From CAZTLI01 sp964614375 (GTDB lineage: Bacteria > Chloroflexota > Anaerolineae > Aggregatilineales > Phototrophicaceae), in the NCBI GenBank assembly GCA_964614375.1, contig CAZTLI010000385.1, forward strand, positions 1 through 5,476: a DNA stretch of 5,476 nt. The letters run 5' to 3'. Both the position numbers and the translations under genes were made by a program. A model generated the notes under the pieces. It saw nothing but the letters and a program-made list of their open reading frames with translations. It was not told where the DNA came from and made no database searches. This document shows, piece by piece, positions 1-5,476 of the stretch. Every line of letters begins with the position of its first letter. Position 1 is the first letter of the stretch.

Positions 1-1808
1 AGTCGTGTTCCGGTGATGGCGCTTTGACTCTCTTCGAGAATGCCCAAATCACGGGCGATAGCTTCGGCTGTGAGGGCGTGGTCACCCGTAATCATAATCG
101 TGCGAATACCCGCATTACGGGCAACAGCAACAGCCTGCCTCGCTTCCGGGCGTGCCGGGTCGAGGATGCCGACCAGTCCGAGCATATACAGGCCCCGTTC
201 TACACTGTCATCCATCGTCTCCGGGACGGCATCAAGCGGGCGATAGGCAATCCCCAGCACGCGCAGACCATTGCTCGCCATCATGTCTACTTTGTCTACC
301 CATTGTTTGCGACGTGCCTCATCTAATGCTGTGGGGCCATCGGGTAGGTGTTCATGCGATGCCCATTCCAGCAGCCGATCCGGCGCGCCTTTGGTGATGG
401 AGACGTAATGGTCTGTCAGGAATAACGTTTTAGCAGTCTCACCTTCCACAGAATGCACAGTCGTCATAGCCTTGCGTTCGCTGCTGAAGGGCAGTTCGCT
501 GACACGCGGCATATCTTTTTCAAGTTGTTCGCGCGTCCAACCAACTTTTTGCGCGGCGACGATCATCGCCCCTTCGGTTGTATCGCCCACAACGTGCATG
601 GAGTTATTGCCATTGATGCCTTCTAAATAGGCATTTGTGGACAGTGCCATCGATTTGAGGAAGCGGGCGACGGCTTTGTCTTCCTGTGGATTGAGCGGGT
701 TACCATCTTCATGTTTGAAGTCACCTTTAGGCGTATAGCCAATGCCACTGACGCGCACATCGTCATGACCCGGCAATGCCAATAAGGTGGCTGTCATTTC
801 GTTCTTGGTCAGAGTCCCTGTTTTATCAGAGCAAATGATTGTGACTGAACCTAATGTCTCTACAGCGGGCAGCCGCCGGATGAGGGCATTGCGCCTGACC
901 ATGCGACTCGCGCCCAGGGAGAGACCAATTGTGATGAGCGCGGGCAGACCTTCTGGCACTGCCGCCACCGCGAGACTAATCGCGATAAGGAACATCTGAT
1001 TGACGGGAATGCCGCGCGCCCAACCCGCGAAGAAGACGACAGCTACAAGAATAAATGCGCCTGTCGCTAGAATCTGCCCAAGACGATTCAATCGCCGTTG
1101 CAACGGCGTGATGCCTTGTTCCACTTGCAACAGCATTGCCGCGATATTGCCTATCTGCGTATCTAGCCCGGTCTTCGTGACGACGATTTCGCCGCGTCCG
1201 TAATTGAGTGACGTACCCATAAAGACCATGTTGTTGCGGTCACCGAGCGCCACCTGTTTGTCGGCAGGGAGGGGGTCCACAAATTTATCGACGGGTAGGG
1301 ATTCACCCGTGAGTGCCGCTTCTTCCACGCGCATATTGACGCTTTCGATGATGCGCGCGTCTGCCGGGATGCGGTCACCTTCCTCCAGTAACACAATGTC
1401 GCCGGGAACAAGTTCTTCGGCGCTGATCTGATGGATTTCACCATTACGGCGGACGCTCACAAGGGGGACTTGCATGGCACTCAGTGCGGCGAGGGCTTGC
1501 TCAGCGCGATATTCTTGATAGACACCGAGCATTGCATTGAGGATGACAATGATCATGATGATGATGACATCTTTTTCATCCCCAAGGAAATAAGAGATTC
1601 CCGCCGCCACCAGCAGGATGATGACCATCAAATCGGTGAATTGACCGAGGATCAGTTTAAACCAGTTGGTGCCGCTGTCGGTAGGGAGGGTGTTCTTGCC
1701 ATATTGGGTCTGGCGTTTGGCAACCTCGCTATCCGTCAATCCGGTTTCCGGTTTCACATTGAGTTCGGACAAGGCTTCAGCGACAGCCAGCCCATAAAAT
1801 TCCGGCAT
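1..1808 (-). CDS. P2-type (Ca2+-ATPase-like) cation-transporting P-type ATPase, 3' end cut by window
   Basis: The frame is open from an ATG at 1808 to the window edge, giving 602 residues without a stop. In order I see a cation ATPase N-terminal domain (about 1-55), TM1 and TM2 (about 57-75 and 80-97), the actuator domain with LTGES at 166-170, TM3 and TM4 (about 245-297) with the ion-binding PEGLP at 285-289, and the phosphorylation site DKTGT at 328-332. The nucleotide domain follows, with GDTTEGAM (408-415) and KGAP (473-476), then the TGDH motif at 574-577. PEGLP followed by LPAVETLG (313-320) and ICSDKTGTLT is typical of the P2A (SERCA/PacL-like) group. The hinge GDGVNDAP and TM5-TM10 must lie beyond the left edge, since such enzymes are usually near 900 residues. 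There is no N-terminal CxxC heavy-metal domain. The start is supported by AGGAG at 1820-1816, seven bases upstream. The expected role is ATP-driven export of Ca2+ or another cation across the plasma membrane. The exact ion cannot be fixed because the TM5/TM6 ligands are missing. Confidence 0.95.
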   Translation of the reverse strand, partial: MPEFYGLAVAEALSELNVKPETGLTDSEVAKRQTQYGKNTLPTDSGTNWFKLILGQFTDLMVIILLVAAGISYFLGDEKDVIIIMIIVILNAMLGVYQEYRAEQALAALSAMQVPLVSVRRNGEIHQISAEELVPGDIVLLEEGDRIPADARIIESVNMRVEEAALTGESLPVDKFVDPLPADKQVALGDRNNMVFMGTSLNYGRGEIVVTKTGLDTQIGNIAAMLLQVEQGITPLQRRLNRLGQILATGAFILVAVVFFAGWARGIPVNQMFLIAISLAVAAVPEGLPALITIGLSLGASRMVRRNALIRRLPAVETLGSVTIICSDKTGTLTKNEMTATLLALPGHDDVRVSGIGYTPKGDFKHEDGNPLNPQEDKAVARFLKSMALSTNAYLEGINGNNSMHVVGDTTEGAMIVAAQKVGWTREQLEKDMPRVSELPFSSERKAMTTVHSVEGETAKTLFLTDHYVSITKGAPDRLLEWASHEHLPDGPTALDEARRKQWVDKVDMMASNGLRVLGIAYRPLDAVPETMDDSVERGLYMLGLVGILDPARPEARQAVAVARNAGIRTIMITGDHALTAEAIARDLGILEESQSAITGTR

Positions 1809-1843
1809 ATTTTGACTCCTCAGTTTTTCAGGCTAATTTCAAA

Positions 1844-1859
1844 TTTAGATGGGTCTAAA
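1844..1859. repeat. 6-bp inverted repeat in the ATPase leader
   Basis: TTTAGA (1844-1849) and TCTAAA (1854-1859) are exact reverse complements around a TGGG spacer. The repeat lies 36-51 bases upstream of the ATPase start codon, so it would fall in the 5' leader if the proposed promoter is right. It could be a small hairpin or a protein-binding site. AT-rich 6-bp arms can arise by chance. Confidence 0.4.
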
Positions 1860-1860
1860 A

Positions 1861-1880
1861 TTATTATGTTAAAATAATAA
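1861..1880. promoter_or_regulatory. 20-bp near-perfect palindrome overlapping the putative -10, possible operator
   Basis: The sequence TTATTATGTTAAAATAATAA is a palindrome with 9 of 10 base pairs symmetric; only G1868/A1873 break it. It covers the putative -10 element of the ATPase promoter, a usual place for a repressor site. The AT-rich symmetric form is reminiscent of sites for Fur/Zur/MntR-type metal regulators, which would suit a cation pump. It does not match a specific consensus well enough to name the regulator, and no regulator gene is in the window. Confidence 0.4.
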
Positions 1881-1899
1881 AAATGGTATGCGTTGTCTA
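1871..1899 (-). promoter_or_regulatory. candidate sigma70-type promoter for the P-type ATPase
   Basis: On the minus strand TAGACA (1899-1894, five of six matches to TTGACA) is followed after 17 bases by TATTTT (1876-1871, four of six matches to TATAAT). The region is AT-rich and a start point near 1864 would give a leader of about 55 bases before the ATG at 1808. An alternative -10 is CATAAT at 1868-1863 (five of six matches), but it has no good -35 at the right distance. Hexamers this weak occur by chance in AT-rich DNA, so this is a suggestion only. Confidence 0.35.
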
Positions 1900-1918
1900 T
1901 TGTAAGGATGGGCGCTGC

Positions 1919-1951
1919 ACATAAATACCCCCAGAAAATAGGGGTTTATGT
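1919..1951. repeat. 11-bp interrupted inverted repeat (hairpin candidate) downstream of the secreted-protein gene
   Basis: ACATAAA (1919-1925) pairs with TTTATGT (1945-1951), and CCCC (1928-1931) with GGGG (1941-1944). A 2-base bulge (1926-1927) interrupts one arm and a 9-base loop closes the stem. It begins 65 bases after the stop codon of the secreted protein, so it might end or stabilise that transcript. No run of T follows on either strand, so it is not a canonical intrinsic terminator. A protein-binding role is equally possible. Confidence 0.45.
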
Positions 1952-1969
1952 TCACACCTGATAGGTGAA
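1951..1969. repeat. short inverted repeat CACCT-GAT-AGGTG
   Basis: CACCT (1955-1959) and AGGTG (1963-1967) are exact reverse complements around GAT. With a two-base insertion (AC) in the left arm, the symmetry extends to TTCAC-CT and AGGTGAA. The repeat directly abuts the larger one at 1919-1951, sharing base 1951. It may be an operator half of a compound site or part of the same folded 3' untranslated RNA. Confidence 0.3.
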
Positions 1970-2015
1970 TTGTTGTATATTAGTTTGTTTGGGTTATTAT
2001 TGGCCGACATTGTAT

Positions 2016-2816
2016 TCATCCATCTCCAATTACTTCAATCCAATAATTCGCACTTACCCCTTCCGGGTATAAATTATTCGTTTGATAAATAGATGTCAGC
2101 GCGCCTACCGTAATGAAGTATCCTTCGCCGCCTGTAAAAATGCCCATCTGCCCCTGCGTCACGCGATCGCCTAAAAGATAACCCACACCTGTTAAACTGC
2201 CGTTCGCTGATGTATGGACGGCAACTTCGGGCCAGTAGTCGCCCCCTGTATGGGCATAGCGCACGCTAAAATTATTCTGCCCGTTGTAGTAATAAAAATC
2301 CCAGTCCCTGCCGAATTGAACCGTTCCACTAGCCGGAACACCGGGTTGTAAGTGTATCGGTATGAGCATCGACAGCGTGAACGCGCCAGTTGTGCCACCT
2401 GCTGCCCCACCTTCGCGGGTGGCGACCAGTGTATATAGCCCATCAAGCGGTAATGCAATTGCCAGATACGCCCCACCATATGCCCCGAACATCTGAAACT
2501 GGTCCAGGGTTGATGCGATGACCTCGTTTTGTGGATTTCGCACCATCAACGCCGGTTGATAGAGGCCACGTCCTGCACCAATATCCAGACCGTGCATCAC
2601 AAAAACATAGACATCACCCACTTGCCCGCTGAATTGGTAGTGAATCGCAGACGCCTCATTGGTGATGGTATCCTGGACTGTTTCGCCCGGTGCAATGAGC
2701 AGGGGCGTTTGGGCACGGACTGTCATAGATTGTAATGCTGTTATATTGACTATAATCAACATCGCCAGCAGTGCCAGTCCAACTGGTTTAAACATCGTTT
2801 GAAAAACCTTTTGCAT
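2016..2816 (-). CDS. small secreted protein of unknown function with PPC-like beta modules
   Basis: This encodes a 266-residue protein. Residues 1-35 form a good Sec signal peptide: K3 and K10, a hydrophobic core at about 13-28 and a VRA site, with cleavage likely after A35. The mature part has no cysteine and no further membrane segment or sorting signal, so I infer release outside the cell. A first module (about 41-152) has the pattern GETVQDTI, then IHYQFSGQVGD, a Pro/Asn-rich strand (PALMVRNPQNEV) and LPLDGLYTLVA, which resembles pre-peptidase C-terminal (PPC) beta-sandwich domains. A second, more degenerate module (about 161-262) begins GTVQFGRDWDFYYYNGQ. No catalytic motif is visible and no protease domain is attached. 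The same frame extends upstream to a GTG at 2882, but that would place the start before the terminator hairpin and in front of the signal peptide with no Shine-Dalgarno sequence. The ATG at 2816 has GGGAGGG just upstream. The gene sits between the kor terminator and the ATPase and has no evident functional link to either. Confidence 0.85.
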   Translation of the reverse strand: MQKVFQTMFKPVGLALLAMLIIVNITALQSMTVRAQTPLLIAPGETVQDTITNEASAIHYQFSGQVGDVYVFVMHGLDIGAGRGLYQPALMVRNPQNEVIASTLDQFQMFGAYGGAYLAIALPLDGLYTLVATREGGAAGGTTGAFTLSMLIPIHLQPGVPASGTVQFGRDWDFYYYNGQNNFSVRYAHTGGDYWPEVAVHTSANGSLTGVGYLLGDRVTQGQMGIFTGGEGYFITVGALTSIYQTNNLYPEGVSANYWIEVIGDG

Positions 2817-2821
2817 AGCAG

Positions 2822-2828
2822 CCCTCCC
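2822..2828 (-). promoter_or_regulatory. Shine-Dalgarno sequence that fixes the secreted-protein start
   Basis: GGGAGGG (2828-2822, minus strand) lies 5 bases before the ATG at 2816; its GGAGG core (2827-2823) is 6 bases away. It favours this start over the in-frame GTG at 2882. It is separated by a single C from the T-tract of the upstream terminator, which is unusually tight. Confidence 0.75.
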
Positions 2829-2829
2829 G

Positions 2830-2870
2830 AAAAAAACAGCGCACCTCCCCTCAAGAAGATACGCTGTTTT
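2830..2870 (-). terminator. strong intrinsic terminator after korB
   Basis: Read on the minus strand, the arm from 2870 to 2854 pairs without bulges with the arm from 2849 to 2833: 17 pairs, four of them G-U wobbles, closed by a TGAG tetraloop (2853-2850). The lower nine pairs are AAAACAGCG/CGCTGTTTT. Seven T residues run from 2836 to 2830, the first four being part of the stem. It begins 20 bases after the korB stop codon, as expected for the end of the korAB operon. The upper arm also contains an SD-like GGGGAGG (2851-2845) that is buried in the stem. Confidence 0.88.
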
Positions 2871-2890
2871 GTGTTGTTGCACAAACCGGA

Positions 2891-3928
2891 TTACATCAAC
2901 GACTGCATCAGTGAATCGAGCGCATCCCGGGTTGGGCGCAATTTATCGACTGCGAGATGTGCCAACGGTTCATCGACGAGGTGCTCGGTCTCTGCCAGTG
3001 TCGGGCGCGGTTCTTCATAGTAAATCAAGCCTGTGAGGAACAGTTCTTCGCGTGTGGCCTGTTCCAGTACCGAAATGGCCTGATGACGATTGCGTGGGTC
3101 GTGGTCGCGGCCTAATTTCTTCAGGCGGATGTAAGACCCATCGTGCATCTCGACATTGATAATTTCCCCTGCGTCATAGTCATCGACATTGATTTCTTCT
3201 TTTTCTTCGATGAAATCGGGCGACATGAAGGCAATCTCATGCAGTGGAATTTCGTTTTCTTTGCCGTAGGGATAGCTCTTGGTCGATTCGGGCGCGTTGT
3301 TAAATGTCACGCAGGGACTAATGATGTCGAGCACGGCTGTGCCCCGATGGTTAATCGCGGCCTTCAGCAGTTCTTGCACCTGTTTGGCATCGCCAGAGAA
3401 ACTGCGGGCGACAAACGAGCAGCCACCGACCACCGCTTCCAGTGCTAAATCGACAGGCGGCAAGGGATTGACGCCGTAGTAGCGTGAATTCTGCTCAATA
3501 TCGGCTGTGGCGGAAAATTGCCCTTTGGTGAGGCCATAGACGCCATTATTTTCGATGATATACACAATCGGCACGTTGCGGCGTACCATGTGCTTGAACT
3601 GTCCTAAACCGATACTACCACTGTCACCGTCACCACTGACGCCGAGGGCCTTCAATGACGTATTGGCCAGATGTGACCCGGTAGCGACAGAGGGCATACG
3701 CCCATGCACGGCGTTAAAGCCGTGTGTCCGCCCCCAGAAATAGGCCAGACTTTTGCTAGAGCAGCCAATGCCGCTGAATTTCACCAGATTTTGTGGCTTC
3801 AGATTCAGGTCATAGGCCATACTGATGATTTGATTGCTGATGGAGTCGTGACCGCAGCCGGGGCACAAGGTGCTAGGACGGGCTTTATATTCGGTGCGTT
3901 CGAGTCCAACTGTATTGGTGCGTGCCAT
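2891..3928 (-). CDS. korB: 2-oxoacid:ferredoxin oxidoreductase, beta subunit (KorB-like)
   Basis: This is the 345-residue beta subunit, which binds thiamine diphosphate and one [4Fe-4S] cluster and, with the alpha subunit, interconverts a 2-oxoacid plus CoA with acyl-CoA, CO2 and reduced ferredoxin in the cytoplasm. CPGCGH at 22-27, C56 (in GIGCSS) and C206 (in SPCVTF) give the four cysteines that bind the cluster in this family. HGRMPSVATG (75-84) and GDGDSGSIG (99-107), followed by ENNGVYGLTKGQ (126-137), form the thiamine diphosphate/Mg2+ site. The C-terminal part (about 280-345, with ELFLTGLIYYEEPRPTL) is the tail seen in bacterial KorB proteins; the length is within the usual range. The ATG lies one base after the korA stop, with AGGAG (3943-3939) inside the end of korA, so the two are surely co-transcribed and probably coupled in translation. 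Preference for 2-oxoglutarate over pyruvate is inferred from overall resemblance and not proven by the sequence. Confidence 0.95.
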   Translation of the reverse strand: MARTNTVGLERTEYKARPSTLCPGCGHDSISNQIISMAYDLNLKPQNLVKFSGIGCSSKSLAYFWGRTHGFNAVHGRMPSVATGSHLANTSLKALGVSGDGDSGSIGLGQFKHMVRRNVPIVYIIENNGVYGLTKGQFSATADIEQNSRYYGVNPLPPVDLALEAVVGGCSFVARSFSGDAKQVQELLKAAINHRGTAVLDIISPCVTFNNAPESTKSYPYGKENEIPLHEIAFMSPDFIEEKEEINVDDYDAGEIINVEMHDGSYIRLKKLGRDHDPRNRHQAISVLEQATREELFLTGLIYYEEPRPTLAETEHLVDEPLAHLAVDKLRPTRDALDSLMQSLM

Positions 3929-3929
3929 G

Positions 3930-5476
3930 TTAACTGCGCTCCTGTTCTTGTTGACTAATCTGCTCGAAAACCCAATCCGGTGTCATGGGCAAGCTGTCGC
4001 CCAACGGCAATGACACGACATGGGTTATATCTTTCGCGATTTCCATACTGATGATTTGATGGAGTTGTCCATCGAAGTTATTTTCCACGATATACCCGCG
4101 CTCATGCTTGAAAATGAAGTCGGTCACGGCTTCATTGAATGGCAGGGAACGAATACGCAGGTAGTTGGTCTGGATGTCGCTGTCTGCGAGCCAATCCCGG
4201 GCTTCTTGTATGGCAACGTCGTTTGTGCCGAAGGAGATAATCCCGATGGATTTGCCTTTGTCATAATCGACAATCGGTTGTGGTAGGTGTTTGCGGGCGG
4301 TTTCCATCTTCCGGCGCAGTCGCCCCATATTTTCGACCCAATCATCGCTGCGTTCGCTGTAATTGCCTAACGCATTATGACCGGTGCCGCGTGTGAAATA
4401 CGCCGCGCGTGGGTGGTCTGTGCCGGGTAGTGTTCGATAGGTCACACCGTCCTTATCCACATCAATGAATCGTGCCCAATCGACACCATACTTGTCTTTG
4501 AACTTGCTCAGATCATCGGCTGTGAGTGTCTTGCCCTTTTTGATGGGCGTGTCGGGATAGTCAAATGGGTCGGACATCCACAGATTCATGCCGAGGTCAA
4601 GGTCACTGAGGACGAAGATCAATGTCTGCAATTCATCGGCGAGATCATGCGCGCGCCAGCCAAACTCGAAGGCTTCTTTGACATTCGCAGGCAGCAGCAC
4701 CGGATGCCGGGTGTCGCCATGTCCCAAAAAGTGTGCAAACAGCAGGTCGCCCTGACTGGTACGTGTGGGCAGGCCGGTGCTTGGCCCCATGCGCGTGATG
4801 TCCCAGATGACGGCGGGAATTTCGGCAAAATAGGCGAGTCCGGCGAATTCTGCCATTAAGCTAATGCCGGGGCCGCTGGTCGCTGTCATGGCGCGCGCCC
4901 CCGCCCATCCGGCGCCAATGACCATACCAATGGCGGCGATTTCGTCTTCGGCCTGTATGACGGCGACGGTGTTTTTGGTTTCGCCATTGACTTTTATTTC
5001 GCGCAGGTGGCGAAAGTCCAACACAGAATCAATGACGCTAGTCGATGGCGTAATCGGATACCATGCGGCGACAGTCAACCCGCCAAAAATAGCGCCCAAA
5101 GCACCCGCTTCGTTGCCCGTAATGAGGATTTTTCCGTCCGTTTTGCCCAGCGGTTCAAAGCGGAAGGGGTCTTGTTTATCGAGATTCGCTTCTGTCCAGT
5201 GGTATGCCGCCTCGATAATGTCGAAGTTCATCCGGGTGGGGCGTTCTTTGCCTTTGAAGTTATCCAGCAATGCTTGATAGATGATGTCCAGCGGTATCCC
5301 GAATAACTGTGCCACTGCGCCGACATAGACCATATTCCCCACCTGTTCTTTGCGATTGCTGGGGATGTCGAACTGGCTGATGATGTCTTTCATCGGGACA
5401 GGATAAAAAATTACGTCGTCGCGATCAGGCAATTGAATAGTGACACGCCCTTCGCGCCATTCTTTGGGATAAATGC
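3930..5476 (-). CDS. korA: 2-oxoacid:ferredoxin oxidoreductase, fused gamma-alpha subunit (KorA-like), 5' end cut by window
   Basis: The frame is open to the right edge (514 residues visible) and ends with TAA at 3932-3930. An in-frame TTG lies at 5432, but the 14 codons before it (IYPKEWREGRVTIQ) read as protein, so the true start is outside. Numbering from that TTG, the segment up to about 65 is the end of a gamma domain (GNMVYVGAVAQLFGIPLD at 32-49). A linker follows, then the alpha domain begins at about 100 with GNEAGALGA (106-114). YPITPS (125-130) is the signature of this family and shapes the 2-oxoacid site. TATSGPGISLMAE (183-195) and RMGPSTGLPT (214-223) are the other hallmark segments; the arginine there is the likely carboxylate contact. 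A transketolase C-terminal-like domain spans about 390-490. Family members with this fusion are about 600-650 residues, so roughly 100-140 are missing. No ferredoxin-like CxxCxxC domain is visible, consistent with the simple two-subunit enzyme. The promoter lies beyond the window. Confidence 0.95.
   Translation of the reverse strand, partial: IYPKEWREGRVTIQLPDRDDVIFYPVPMKDIISQFDIPSNRKEQVGNMVYVGAVAQLFGIPLDIIYQALLDNFKGKERPTRMNFDIIEAAYHWTEANLDKQDPFRFEPLGKTDGKILITGNEAGALGAIFGGLTVAAWYPITPSTSVIDSVLDFRHLREIKVNGETKNTVAVIQAEDEIAAIGMVIGAGWAGARAMTATSGPGISLMAEFAGLAYFAEIPAVIWDITRMGPSTGLPTRTSQGDLLFAHFLGHGDTRHPVLLPANVKEAFEFGWRAHDLADELQTLIFVLSDLDLGMNLWMSDPFDYPDTPIKKGKTLTADDLSKFKDKYGVDWARFIDVDKDGVTYRTLPGTDHPRAAYFTRGTGHNALGNYSERSDDWVENMGRLRRKMETARKHLPQPIVDYDKGKSIGIISFGTNDVAIQEARDWLADSDIQTNYLRIRSLPFNEAVTDFIFKHERGYIVENNFDGQLHQIISMEIAKDITHVVSLPLGDSLPMTPDWVFEQISQQEQERS

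Noticed and set aside
1163..1444. 93-residue minus-strand ORF
   Set aside because: Same strand as the ATPase but another frame; the ATPase frame carries TGES and the actuator domain here.
1551..1568. Simple ATG/GAT-type triplet repeat
   Set aside because: It is explained by a run of Ile/Met codons in TM2 of the ATPase.
1431..1877. 148-residue plus-strand ORF with an Asp-rich stretch
   Set aside because: It is antisense to the ATPase. The acidic run is the mirror of consecutive Ile codons in TM2 (about 1551-1568), and no Shine-Dalgarno sequence precedes it.
1919..1951. Interrupted hairpin as a true intrinsic terminator for the secreted gene
   Set aside because: The stem is bulged and no T-tract follows on either strand, so I list it only as an inverted repeat.
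1897..2010. 37-codon minus-strand ORF (ATG 2010, TAG 1897) in the intergenic gap, possible leader peptide
   Set aside because: There is no well-placed Shine-Dalgarno sequence, the composition is Asn-rich and unremarkable, and it runs through two inverted repeats. Nothing supports translation.
4864..5277. 137-residue plus-strand ORF
   Set aside because: It lies wholly antisense to korA, whose conserved motifs are unmistakable; its translation shows no domain and it is a reading-frame shadow.
3930..5432. TTG at 5432 as the korA start
   Set aside because: The frame continues upstream to the window edge with plausible gamma-domain protein sequence, and a start here would delete most of that domain.

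Overview
The window holds four protein-coding genes, all on the minus strand, so it reads from right to left. Two are cut by the window edges. In transcription order they are: a gamma-alpha fused 2-oxoacid:ferredoxin oxidoreductase large subunit (korA-like, 5' end missing), its thiamine-diphosphate/Fe-S beta subunit (korB-like, complete), a small secreted protein of unknown function (complete), and a P2-type cation-transporting ATPase (3' end missing).

Positions 5476-2891 carry the korA-korB pair, with one base between the stop of the first and the start of the second. Together they encode a two-subunit, CoA-dependent 2-oxoacid:ferredoxin oxidoreductase of the kind that makes or uses 2-oxoglutarate or pyruvate with ferredoxin as electron partner. 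The pair ends in a very strong intrinsic terminator (2870-2830: 17-pair stem, 4-nt loop, T7). Fourteen nucleotides beyond its T-tract is the start codon of the secreted protein (2816-2016), which has a clear signal peptide and two beta-rich modules resembling pre-peptidase C-terminal (PPC-like) domains. An AT-rich gap of about 207 bases (2015-1809) follows. It contains four separate inverted repeats and a plausible promoter. The P-type ATPase then starts at 1808 with an excellent Shine-Dalgarno sequence and runs off the left edge after 602 codons.

Organism: a bacterium of middling GC content with standard Shine-Dalgarno sites. The fused KorA plus KorB with a C-terminal extension, beside a secreted PPC-like protein, would suit a Chloroflexota (Anaerolineae-like) genome. 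This is inference from sequence style, not a search result. No RNA genes, mobile elements, CRISPR arrays, integrases or phage genes are visible.

The region looks like ordinary core metabolism and transport. I see no convincing new multi-gene system. The parts most worth a second look are the terminator-to-RBS junction ahead of the secreted gene and the cluster of palindromes upstream of the ATPase.
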